From contig CAJNDS010002234.1 in the NCBI GenBank assembly GCA_905221605.1, positions 136,501-200,500 of the forward strand: a DNA stretch of 64,000 nt. Reading direction: 5' to 3'. This DNA comes from Symbiodinium natans (lineage: Eukaryota; Sar; Dinophyceae; Suessiales; Symbiodiniaceae). Positions 42,216-51,938 of this stretch are shown here, piece by piece; within the stretch, counting starts at the first letter, position 1; the number at the start of each line of letters is the position of its first letter. The notes beneath the pieces were generated by a model, which did no database searches, had not been told where the DNA came from, and was given only the letters and a program-made list of their open reading frames with translations. Made by a program: the position numbers and the translations under genes.

Positions 42216-43622
42216 AAAAAAATGCAGAAATTGCATGGTTTAGCGGCACAACCCTATTCTGGCAGCTTGATTTAGGCGCCTTAAGAGCAACCCATCAGGT
42301 CCCCTCCCACCCAATCATCCAGCTGGGATAGCAAAGCAATCCTCGAAAGAAGACTGGACACCAAGAAACCAAGCCAAGTGTGGTGGTACGAAGGGTTTTT
42401 GGGGTTTCAAGCAGTTCAGGGATTGAACAAAAGGGTTCAAGGGGGGGTTAAAAGGCTTCAAGGGTTTAAATGCTTGGAAGATGAAGGTGATCCTTTTCGG
42501 AGGCGAAAGAGCTGCGCAGGTCATTGCCTTGCTTCTGCTGCTCTTCTTCGTGTGCTACAGCAAGCCAATTGTGTTGCTGTGGCTGGCCACATTGGCGACT
42601 TGGCCTGAAGTATACATATCTATCATGATTTTCAGCTAGTCTAGTTCTATAGACATGTGTATATGATTATTCATACATAAACAGTCATTCAAAAGATTAC
42701 CCTCAGACCCAATCTTTCTGGTTCTAGCAGAAAGGAGTTCGGTAGCCCTTTTTAGCCTCTAAAGGATCCCTGCATTCCCAACACCTTCTTTTTGTACCAC
42801 CTTTTGCCCTGTAACTCTGCGAGCCGCGGGCTTATTCGAGGGTGCGTAGACCGCTTTGTGAGAGGGCGTTAATTTCATAAGGGGCCATAGAAGGGGGTGC
42901 TCAAACAAGTTCCGGTGAAGGGTTTGAGGCGCGGTTGGCCCGCCTTCAGTCAACATCTCTAGACCTCTGTAACTGCAAGGGATCAGGTGCCTACAATGGG
43001 TCATAATGGGTTTATTTGGGCTTTACAGTGGGTTTCTTGACAGTGACCTTCATTCTTCCCTATTCCCCACCTCCGCACCCCACGCACACAACGAAGCGAA
43101 AAGCTGGCAGTCACGCTAACCCCAGCCCTAGCCCCAAGTCTAGATTGTTCTTGAACATGTCTTGTGTGTGATTTTTGGGCTTCTTTGTTCTAACAATGTC
43201 AGGGCAAATTCGAATTTTGAGTTTGGCCATTCTAAGGGATAGCAAAAGCAAACAGTAAACCTTAAGACTTAAGAAGCCCAACAAGGCGGCCTTTGTGGTG
43301 GTCATCCCAAATGTCACCGTCAACCTCCACTTGATGTTTGCCACTTGGGCAGCCGAGGGCTCTGTTCGGTTAGTTTTTTTTTTGATATTTTGTTTTGTTC
43401 ATTTTGCTTATTTATTTGTTGTTTTTCTTATTTTCTCGTTTTGTATATTTTTCGAAATTGCGGGGCTCTCGTGGCTGCAAGCTTGGGAACCGGATTTGGT
43501 TTCAAGGGCTGGTGAATACTAGCGACTCATGGTTGGTTTAAGGTTCAAAGGTCGGACAGTCGAAGTGTTGAAAATTGATTTTTTCGGGACCGTGGGCTTG
43601 GGCCAGGCTAACCCCAGGCCCC
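42216..43622. other. No recognisable gene
   Basis: AT-richer unique sequence with short open frames on both strands; a T-rich tract lies at 43,375-43,450. No domain, repeat family or shared module recognised. Confidence 0.4.
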
Positions 43623-43745
43623 CCTTAAACCCTAAACCCTAAACCCTAAACCCTAAACCCTAAACCCTAAACCCTAAACCCTAAACCCCAAACCCTAAAC
43701 CTTAAACCCTAAACCCTAAACCCCAAACCCTAGACCCTAGACCCT
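43623..43745 (+). repeat. Interstitial telomere-like array
   Basis: CCCTAAA units upstream of a short open segment reading DAFDSCEPW (about 43,818-43,845) before GTGAGA. It resembles the SDSSCEPEE segment at 40.76 kb. A G-rich array follows at 43,868-43,918. Confidence 0.9.
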
Positions 43746-44075
43746 AGTCTTCTCGGCTGTTTCCCGTTGCCTTGAGAGGCCTCCCAGGAAGATCTTTGAG
43801 ATCATTTCTGGCAGGGACGCCTTCGACTCCTGCGAGCCCTGGTGAGATTGGGTGTCGTGTTAAACTGGTTAGGGTTTAGGGTTGAGGGTTCAGGATTTAG
43901 GGTTGAGGGTTTAGGGTCTTGGGGGTCTACGATAATAAGGGACCCCTAAACTAGACCCCCCCAGAATAGCAGGATTAGGATTCCCGTATAGTAAGGACCT
44001 TAACAAGGTACCCCCCCCCCCTCCCCCCCCAGGATCGTAAACCCCCAACTGGGTTGATGGAATGCACGCCGGGAC

Positions 44076-44465
44076 TCACGTACAGAACACCCTACGTGTC
44101 ACATTCGTGCACACAGGGAGACTTTGAGGAGCCAGCCGTAAATCCTCGACCCAGCGTCTTGTCTCGGACCCATGAGTTCCGAGGTACGTCATAGGCAAAC
44201 GCTTTTCCCCCCAATTTTGAAACTTGTCATCCTTATACCTCCATTCGCCCGCAGTCCCGGGTGCGATTGTGTAAGTCATCTGTCTCCAACTTCTTCTAAG
44301 CAGGCAGGCACCGCAAGCCTCTGGTAGCTGAGTGGCTGACAGCCGAGTTTCCGGGCATTCGTGCTGGGTGTTGCGCGCTGGGTACTTACGCACGTGTGCA
44401 GGATTTGGCAGAGGTTCCGCAACACCTTGTGTGGTTGTGTGTCTATCTTGGGTGTCTAGTGCCAA
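44076..44465 (-). other. 129-codon open frame on the minus strand, doubtful
   Basis: Encodes AGEWRYKDDKFQNWGEKRLP and other polar stretches, with a start codon, but no recognised domain. It would be the only minus-strand gene in the window and lies directly upstream of the K/A-rich gene. It could equally be chance in a moderately GC-rich region. Confidence 0.2.
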
Positions 44466-44478
44466 TTCTGTTTAGTGC

Positions 44479-44489
44479 TTTGGCTCAAG
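44479..44489 (+). promoter_or_regulatory. Possible relict spliced-leader 3' end
   Basis: The 11 bases TTTGGCTCAAG equal the 3' end of the 22-nt dinoflagellate spliced leader (which ends TTTTGGCTCAAG); the next bases upstream do not match. It lies 253 bases before the likely start of an intronless gene. Such remnants are known where spliced mRNA has been reverse-transcribed back into dinoflagellate genomes. An 11-base match by chance in 64 kb on both strands has a probability of roughly 3%, so the call is tentative. Confidence 0.35.
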
Positions 44490-44741
44490 CAAGACTTGCC
44501 CATAGCAAAGAAGGTATTAAGTAAGACACATGAAGACTCATGAGTTTTTACTGGAAGTTTAGCGGCTCGTTTCATTCGCCAGCCTTATTCTCGTAATCGG
44601 ATGCGAAAGAATAGGAAGACACAGCTGGTGCCCAGAATAGTAAATAGATTGGACAAGCAGGAATTTCAGGACTATAGGGGTTCTTGTTCACTCGCTTTCC
44701 TCTTCTCGCATCATTTCATACGCCAAGTTCTGCCACGGGCC

Positions 44742-45416
44742 ATGAAGAAGCCAAGTTCATCCAGTGCCGTCTTGAAGGGGGGCTCGGGAAAGATCATGAA
44801 GGCCATGAAGGCCATGAAGGCCATGAAGGTTGACAGTTCTCGCACAGCGAAGGGCAAAGCCAAGGCGAAAGCCAAGGCCAAGGCGAAAGCCAAGGCCAAG
44901 GCCAAGGCCAAGGTCAAGGCCAAGGCCAAGGCCAAGGCCAAGGCCACGGCGGACAAAGATCCCCGAGAAGAGGCCATTTGGATGTGCCAGCAGCTTTCGG
45001 ATGGAAAGCTGAATCCTGAAAGTCTTAAGGGAGGCTATGTGCTTCTCAGGAATGAGGCCAAGAAGTGGGTGAACTCGCCCCAAAATAAGAAGCTGGTGGA
45101 TCGTTTGAAGCAACCGGCGGAGAATTGGTATCATTTCATGTTCGCATATGTGTGCGGCTTCATGATGGATGGCACCCTTGAAATTGAGAGGCAGTACAAG
45201 GTCCTTTTCTCAGATGAGAAAGACAAGCACTTCTTCTCTTGTGGCTTGGAGAGGGGCCATTTCATTCGAGATGCGGCCAATCTGTTCTTCGAGTTCCTGC
45301 AAGCTTACAAAGTGAGTGATTTCGAGGCTGCCATCAAGGGTGAATCTTCTGACATGAAGTTGCTGGAGAACTTGTTGGTTGAATATGCACACCTGCCACA
45401 AGACACTTTAGCATGA
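44742..45416 (+). CDS. Intronless lysine/alanine-rich protein with MKAMK repeats
   Basis: 224 codons from the ATG at 44,742 (MKKPSSSSAVLKGG); the frame is open upstream to another ATG at 44,601, but the later start gives the typical N terminus. Residues about 17-28 are MKAMKAMKAMK repeats and about 36-67 are (KA)n dipeptides, a strongly basic low-complexity tail like those of dinoflagellate nuclear and histone-like proteins. The remaining 150 residues form a globular domain with IWMCQQLSDGKLNPESLKGG, WYHFMFAYVCGFMMDGTLEI and HFIRDAANLFFEFLQAYKVS, which I do not recognise as a named family. Nucleic-acid or chromatin binding is suggested by the tail only. No introns, unlike its neighbours, and a possible relict leader upstream suggest a retrocopy. 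Confidence 0.75.
   Translation: MKKPSSSSAVLKGGSGKIMKAMKAMKAMKVDSSRTAKGKAKAKAKAKAKAKAKAKAKVKAKAKAKAKATADKDPREEAIWMCQQLSDGKLNPESLKGGYVLLRNEAKKWVNSPQNKKLVDRLKQPAENWYHFMFAYVCGFMMDGTLEIERQYKVLFSDEKDKHFFSCGLERGHFIRDAANLFFEFLQAYKVSDFEAAIKGESSDMKLLENLLVEYAHLPQDTLA
44789..44945 (+). repeat. Coding minisatellite (ATGAAGGCC)n and (GCCAAG)n
   Basis: Four ATGAAGGCC units, then about 14 AAGGCC/AAAGCC hexamers, inside the K/A-rich gene. Length is likely to vary between alleles and paralogues. Confidence 0.9.
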
Positions 45417-45718
45417 TGAGGCAGGAAACAAAAGAGCCGTTGCGGAAATGTTCAACGAAGGAATGCCAGCTGTCGTTTCTGAGTGTGTCTCAGACACGTG
45501 TAACAATGATGGCTCCATCAAGAAGGAATCATCCCGGTATACCACAATGAAAACCCTATTAGATTTCTAGTTTGTTCCAATACATGTTTTGAAAAGGGCG
45601 CTCCCCCCAGAAGCCTGAACGCCGTACCATTTATCCTGCGCGCGCCTTCACCACAGCTGCCATCACAGCCTGCGATTGTTAGGATGCCTTCGTCGCTGAA
45701 TGCTGTCTATGCTCTTGG

Positions 45719-45822
45719 AACCCTAAACTCCAAACCCTAAACCCTAAACCCTAAACCCTAAACCCTAAACCCCAAACCCTAAACCCTTAACCCTCAACCC
45801 TAAGCCCTAAACCCTAAACCCC
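45719..45822 (+). repeat. Interstitial telomere-like array
   Basis: CCCTAAA units with CCCCAAA and CCCTCAA variants, downstream of the K/A-rich gene. Confidence 0.9.
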
Positions 45823-45928
45823 ATGCGCACATCGCTGGCCTGCTCAGGACTGCGGTGTTGAGCCAAGCTCGTGGCGCACTGCAGCCGATGAGGGGCATGG
45901 GCCTGCACATAGGCTACAGCACTGCTTG

Positions 45929-46033
45929 CTGTTGGTTAGTAGGGAATGGGGGAATAAGGTGCCATGTATCCCTAAATGCCGTTTAAAGGAGTATGTATGG
46001 TACCTTATTCCCCCATTCCCTTCTATCCAACAG
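45929..46033. mobile_element. 105-bp inverted-repeat element, MITE-like (copy 2)
   Basis: Left arm CTGTTGGTTAGTAGGGAATG and right arm its near-exact reverse complement (about 33 of 37 positions pair). The TTAGTAGGGAATG core and the following GGGGGAATAAGG are shared with the copy at 3,731-3,820, which fixes this as a repeat family. Confidence 0.65.
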
Positions 46034-46597
46034 TAAGACTGAGTCCACTCTGCGGGATCATGCAAGCAACTACATCTCATCTCAGCGTCCCGAAGTCTGG
46101 AAAGTGGTCTTGCAGACTGTAGCAGCATTCTTTCTAAAGCGGCCGACAGGTCAGCCTGTGGTTGTTTCTGAACCTTCAAGTTCCATCTCTTGCAGATTTA
46201 CTGGAGTACTTGAGCTAGGGGAGCATGGGAAGAAACAGTGCCACTCACTCACTGTCTGGCCAAGCATCCATTGTTCAAGTTTGCGTCTCACCTGCCAAAC
46301 ACCTGGACAGGGGCTTCCAACGTATGCCTCAGGTTTCACCGCACGCGCTGAGCCTTGCAGGGTGTTGGCGGTGTCTCGCACTACTCCTTTTGGGGCTGTC
46401 CTAAATTGGGTCCCCAACTCACGTGGAAATCCGGTTACCAAAGGCATCTTTCCAGGGGGGACAGCCCCGGCAGCTGGCCATGTACTCGTGGGATTGCCAT
46501 GTACGGCCGCGCGCCGGGACCGAGACGCGATGAGCGAAAGAAAGCTGTTCGCGAGTATGGACCAAGGCATCTCATGACCCCCAAAAGCCTAAACCCC

Positions 46598-46820
46598 AAT
46601 AGCCCAAGCCTTCAATCCATATCCCCCAAAACCCCTAAGATCCTAAACCCCTAAAACCCTAAAGCCCTAAACCCTAAAATCTTTCCAAGGCTCCTTCGCG
46701 ACCTGCAGCGCCGAGCACCAGAGTTGCCTGAGGCGGCTCCCCTCGCCATCAACCTGATCTGGGGTTTAGGGGGTTCAGGGGTTTTGGCTGTAGGGGTTTA
46801 GGGCCTTACGGCTTTTAGGG
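46598..46820 (+). CDS. Candidate exon between C-rich and G-rich arrays
   Basis: CCCTAAA units end at 46,679, then after TTTCCAAG the frame reads LLRDLQRRAPELPEAAPLAI to about 46,762, where GGTTTAGGGGG repeats begin. The exon is thus bracketed tightly on both sides. Product unknown, no second copy. Confidence 0.4.
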
Positions 46821-48700
46821 AGATAGGGGTTTAGGGATTTGGGGTCTGGTAGTTTGTAGCTCAGGATGTTTATGGGTTGTGGTTGTAGGGATGTAGGGTT
46901 TAGGGGTTTTCGTCGGTTTTAGGGTCTGAGCCCCGAAAGCGCCCTTAGGCTCCAAAGGTGTCCAGATGCCTTTTGTTCGCATAGAGGGAGATTCATCAGA
47001 GTTTTCAACCTCAAGCTCCCTACACTCCCGTAGGCTTTCGGAGTTCGCAGGCACAGCCGATCTTCACAGTCGCCAGCACCGGGCAGGCTCGGTGTCCAGA
47101 GAGCAGGGTTGAGGGTGAAGGGGCGTCAGGGTTCAAGGGGTAGGCCCCATAAGCCTCTAAGCCTCAAACCCGAGACCCTATAGATCCCTCCCACCCGTTG
47201 TAAACCAAGCAGGCAGGCGCATGGCAAAGTCCGGCACTGCCGCCGAAACCTCCGGCGGAGACGGAGCAGGCGCGTGACACCAGGCACTGAAGAGTGCCTT
47301 CGTGGGAAGTCACCCAGACCCCTTGACAGACTCAATTCTCCAAATTCTGCTGCCATGTCTGAAAAACACCAACGTATCTTCACGGACCGAAGAAGGAACC
47401 ATACGTTGTAGAGCTGACCCCACATGTCTGTTGCTGGCTTGGCGAAGGACTTGAAGGCTTCCTCGGTTCCCCGGCTGCCAGCAATCGCAGCAAATGAGGC
47501 CAGGTGTCAGATGCGTCTCTCGCACTCCATGTGGGTGTTGTTCTACATTCGGGCCCCTTTCTTCAAAAGGAATCTCGAGTACATGGTGCCGATTGGTCGG
47601 GCCGACCACCGCGATATGCCGCAGTGGAGGCTGAGCTGGCCCGTGAGAGGAAAGAGAGCATACTTCGCAATCATCCTGATGTGGCAGTCGCCTTATCGAG
47701 GCGATGCTCGCAACCCATGAACCCTGAACCCGGAGTGGCAGCCCTAAACCCTAAACCCTAAACCCTAAACCCTAAACCTGGCAGGTAGACTCCTCGGCCG
47801 GCGGGGCGGTGCCTACTGCAGTGCCACCTTCGTGCCAAGCTTAGGCGAGGGTCGCCATGGCAATGTCACCACACCCGTGGACAGCTGAGGCTCTTGGCCA
47901 CCTATGCGGCCCAGGTCGGTACACCGATCGGATTTAGGACTTGACTGTAGATGATGCTGCCATATAGTTCTGCAGCATAGTATGTTATGTTATATGGTGC
48001 TGCTATTATTCATTGGATCACCTCAGAATGGAACGCTGCAAACCTTGGAGACTGTTCAGAATCTGCTTGCTTCTTGCAGGTCCGGCGCGAAGCGCCACGC
48101 CCACCGAGTCCACCCGGTCCTCCAGGTCCTCCGGGCCCTCCAGGTCAGCTCAGCAAGTTTGGGGTCTGGGGGAAACCCTAAAACCTAAACCCTAAACCCC
48201 ACACCCCAAACCCTAAGCCCAGTCAATTCTTTGCTCTTTCTCTTTTGCCTCTGAGGACCAGCGATGGCGAAGCACCCCGAGGAGGCTACCCATACTTTGT
48301 GTGTGTAAATTTAGGGTGTAGAGGTCAGGGACGAAAAAAGTGCATGGAGTAGCGGTTAAGTCAGTTGCAGTAGGGTTGAGGGCCGGCGTGGCATGGAGGC
48401 GTAGGAAGGGCCTAACTTCTGCCCATGCCGTGCTACCGTGCCACCGTCAGGCCGAATCGCCGAGCGGCGCGCTCAAAGCAACTCTTCCACCGACAAGGGA
48501 CATGCTGCCCACCGAGGCCATGCAGGGTAACAGGGCTGCATTCTCCACAAAGTTTGGGGAAGCCTGTTGAAATCTCTTCCGGCTCTGTTTCGCAGGCACT
48601 CTCGTCAGCAGAGGCTGGTGACAAGACCCGGTGGGAAGAAGTACCGGCCCACTACCCGGGCGCGTCTGGGTGTCCCCACGAATATGACGCGTCAGCTTGT
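46821..48700 (+). other. Candidate exons upstream of array C
   Basis: Exon-like open stretches: about 47,590-47,705 (PRYAAVEAELARERKESILR, then NHPDVAVAL); about 48,080-48,160 after CTTGCAG, with proline-rich PPSPPGPPGPPGPPGQ; about 48,452-48,527 (AESPSGALKATLPPTRDMLP); and about 48,600-48,650 (LSSAEAGDKTRWEEVP). The last resembles RWAQAGDKPRSERPQ at 31.62 kb in array A, in the same position relative to the AERVSL module. Telomere-like arrays lie at 47,743-47,779 and 48,174-48,220. Confidence 0.3.
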
Positions 48701-48706
48701 CTTGAG

Positions 48707-50602
48707 GCCGAACGTGTCTCCATGACCTCTCAAGCGGCGGACGACCTTGCTACGGAGACGGGGGCTTGCCAAGCCGAGAACGCATTCAGGTTCACAGGTC
48801 TTGTTTCTAAATTTCAGTTAAAGCCGAATTGGTCCATCATCTGCAGGAGGTTCTATCTGCCGCTACCAGGGCAGCTTCGCAAATCCTGCACAGCTCAGCC
48901 TCCTTTGTCGAGAAGGCTTGATATTGATGCGCAGGGCGCTTGAGGGCCTTGGGTTTCCACCTCCTTAGTGTTCAACATTCTCCTCCTCCAAAATATCATC
49001 GGGACCTCTATTCCTACCATAGGGACCTCTATTCACAAAACTTACGCTATGCTATCCTGCATCACTCTCCAGACATCCTCGGGTCACTTCATGTCAAGCC
49101 ATCGCAACCCGTGCGCTTTGAAGTTGTGTGTGCGAGCACATGTGCACAGGCGGAGGAGCCCCATGTGACCGAATTTGCCGGCATCAAGGCCTTGCGCTGG
49201 TCAACTCTACTGAAGAGTTGAGCAATCCCTAAACCCTCAACCCCCAACCCTAAACCCCAAACCCTAAGCCCTAAACCCTAAACCCCAAACCAAGAGCCCA
49301 ATCATGCAGTTCAGGGGTTCAAGGTTTTAAGGCTTGGGGTGGCTTTAGGGTCCCCTTGTCAGCAAGGGCTGCTCTACACTGCTTGTAGGGTTCAGGAGGT
49401 TCCATGGGTCCAATGCTTTAGGGCTTAGCAGGGTCTAAGGGAGGTTGTTCGGGGGGGTGGGCAAGCTCTGAGACCTTTAGCAAAAGAAGAGACGGCCATG
49501 AGCTTAGGGGCTCTGGCACCGCCAAGCTAGAGGAAATGGGTCACTTCTCTGTATCAGAGCCTCTAATTGAACCTTTTGGGTGCCATAGAATACGAGTCTC
49601 CATGATGTAGCAGGGGACCAGATTTTCGAAAACTGCCCCGTTGCGGAGTCTGGGGGGTTTTGAGCTGAGGCTCTCAGTTCCTCTTCCCTTTCATCCCTTC
49701 AATGCCTTTGCCCTTTTGACCTGGCGCCCCCCGAACCTAGATCCCGGAGTTCAACAATCCTGAAAAACCCCTAGGGTTTAGGGTTTAGGGTTATTGTTGG
49801 ACTTAGGGCTCAGGGTTTAGGGTTTAGGGGTAGGGGTTATAGGGGTGCAGGGTTCAGGGTTTCTGCCAGGAGGCGTCAGAGCTGGCCACCGCCATCTCCG
49901 TCGGCAGCGACGAGGACCACAGAGCCAACGTGCTCTTTGGCTCGGGTTGCGCGCCCTCTTTAGGGTTTGGGGTTTAGGGTTTAGGGCTTAGGGTTTAGGG
50001 TTTAGGGTTTAGGCCAGCCGAACAAGGCACCCTAAGGCCTAGAACCACACAATGGACCCGAGGGGCGTTCCTGAAGACATCTCCGGTCAAGGAGCGGCGG
50101 CACGTCGGCGTGAGCGACGCGGCCGTCCACCGAATGGTGGCCTGCCTGCAAGGGTTTAGGGTTTGGGGTTTGGGGTTTAGGGTTTGGAATGCCCAGGGTG
50201 CGATTGTGGGACCCTACCTGAGGGTATGAAAGGGGGAGGGGGGTGGGGTGACCCGAAAATTGAAACTCCTGCATCCTGCGATGGCCTTTTCCTTCCCCGA
50301 AAGATCTGGAGAACAATCCAGCCACTTCCCCTGAACCGACGGGTTTAGGGTCTTTAGGGCTTAGTTTCTCGGGTAGCTTCACCCTAAGCCCTGGTGCTGA
50401 AGCCCGTGTGTGGTTTCGGTGCTTCTGGGATGTAGAGATTTGAGGGGGTTTAGGGTGAAGGAGTTACCCTAAACCCTAAACCCTAAACCCTGAACCCTTA
50501 ACCCTTAGGGCCGAAGCCTAAACGGGTTCATGGGTCCTTCATCGTTGCACTCGTCAGGTGGACGAAGTCCTTCAGACGCCTTCCATCGACGGCCCGGTGC
50601 AG
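48707..50602 (+). CDS. Exon array C of the repeated microexon gene
   Basis: Modules: from 48707 (AERVSMTSQAADDLATETG); 48847-48915 (69 nt, EVLSAATRAASQIL, GC donor); 49150-49188 (39 nt, AEEPHVTEFAGIK, GC); from 49870 (EASELATAISVGSDED); from 50092 (ERRHVGVSDAAVHRMVACLQ); 50558-50602 (45 nt, VDEVLQTPSIDGPVQ, GC). The 5' half of the module set (80-nt, ATLRAAG, DAEQD, FDRS and AAYKEV exons) was not found upstream, so this copy is 5'-truncated or too diverged. Telomere-like arrays occupy most of its introns. Confidence 0.6.
49226..49290 (+). repeat. Interstitial telomere-like array (C-rich)
   Basis: CCCTAAA/CCCCAAA units in the intron after the 39-nt AEDA-type exon of array C. Confidence 0.9.
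49770..49862 (+). repeat. G-rich telomere-like array
   Basis: TTTAGGG units ending directly before the GCCAG acceptor of the exon at 49,870, one of two clear exceptions to the C-rich-upstream pattern. Confidence 0.9.
49964..50188 (+). repeat. Two G-rich telomere-like arrays
   Basis: TTTAGGG units at 49,964-50,013 follow the exon at 49,870; those at 50,152-50,188 follow the ERRHV exon at 50,092 directly. A C-rich array at 50,464-50,510 precedes the VDEV exon. Confidence 0.9.
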
Positions 50603-50669
50603 GCCCATGTCTTCGGATCTCCGTGCATGTAGCCCCAACACCTGGAGCCCAAATCTGAGTTTTTTTCAG

Positions 50670-50862
50670 TGTTATATATATATATATGTATATCTTTACC
50701 TATATGTTTCTCTATATGTATATCTACATCTATGTCTATATCTGTATCTGTATCTGTATCTATATCTATGTCTATGTCTATGTCTATGTCTACATCAACA
50801 TCTACATCTACATCTACATCTATCTGTCTCTCTCTCTCTCTATATGTATCTGTATATTATCA
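50670..50862. repeat. (TATCTA/TGTCTA)n hexamer microsatellite
   Basis: About 190 bp of TATCTA, TGTATC, TGTCTA and CATCTA hexamers. Gives Tyr/Ile/Ser repeat frames without significance. Confidence 0.95.
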
Positions 50863-51717
50863 TCTAGGAAGACTTAAGCGGACACGAGGCGGGAACCGCT
50901 ACATCCCTGGAAGGGCCACAGGCCGGGGTCTGAGCCATGCTATGTGGGTGCAGTGGCCAAGGATGTTGCACCACGCTCTGAACCACAAACCCTAAACCCC
51001 AAGCCTTGTTGGGGTGCTTAGTAGGGAGTTGCCCGATGCGGTTTTTTGCCAGGGCACCGTGGGCTCCTGATTTATTCTTTAGTTTGCCCTATGCCCGAAG
51101 CCCTACAACGAACCAGCGAGTAAAGAGAATGGTTGGGACTCGATCCGTTCTGCGAGGCTGCCGAGGCCGTGCTCGCGATGGGCTCCTTGAGGCCCGACGG
51201 GGGTGGTTTAGGTTTTAGGTTTTAGGATTTAGGGTGGGAGTTTTGGGGGTTTAGGGCTAAGTTGTTGCTGGGCTTAGGGCGTGAGATTTTTTGCTTCAAT
51301 TTGCAAGAGCTGGGGCTGGTGGAGGACGTCCAGCTTCGGCACGCCCAACAGCCTGGGGCCCAAAGTGGTTGAAAGAGAGACTGAAAGAGAAAGAGAGAGC
51401 AGCGAGTGAGAGCGAGAGGGAGAGGGGGAGAGAGAGAGAGCGCCTCCACCGGGACCCAAAACGGGAACCTCAACCGCAGACCACCGCTCCCCTTCGCTGG
51501 TAGAAGAGGAAGACCTATGTGTTCAAAGTAGACATAAAAGTATTCAGACAGCACTTGGGGCAAGCACCTTCGAGGGCTTGATTCGGGGTTTTTTCTGAAG
51601 GTTCCTCTGATCAGAAATAGGGCAGAGATCGAGGCAGTTCGCAGTTCCTTTCACTTAGTTCTCCCCTCCCCCCTCCCCCCCCTATTTTTGGGAGCTTTCA
51701 TGAAAAGGCGACCCTCA

Positions 51718-51784
51718 ACCCGAAACCCGAAACCCCAAACCCTAAACTCTAAACCCTAAATTCCTAAATTCCCTCAACCCTGAA
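51718..51784 (+). repeat. Interstitial telomere-like array (C-rich)
   Basis: Degenerate CCCTAAA/CCCGAAA units ending just before the 80-nt exon at 51,797 of array D. Confidence 0.85.
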
Positions 51785-51796
51785 CACAAGAGCGAG

Positions 51797-51899
51797 GCAT
51801 TGGCTCCGCGGACATCTCCGCGAGCTCGGCAGAAGCCAGGTTTGGGGCGGCGACTGCCGCCGAGCTTCTGGGAGAGGCGAGGAGTTTAGGGTTTAGGGT

Positions 51900-51938
<39 letters not shown>

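Noticed and set aside
45858-45867. Second, reverse-orientation spliced-leader remnant (TTGAGCCAA)
   Set aside because: Only nine bases match, it is on the opposite strand to the genes, and this length is expected by chance.
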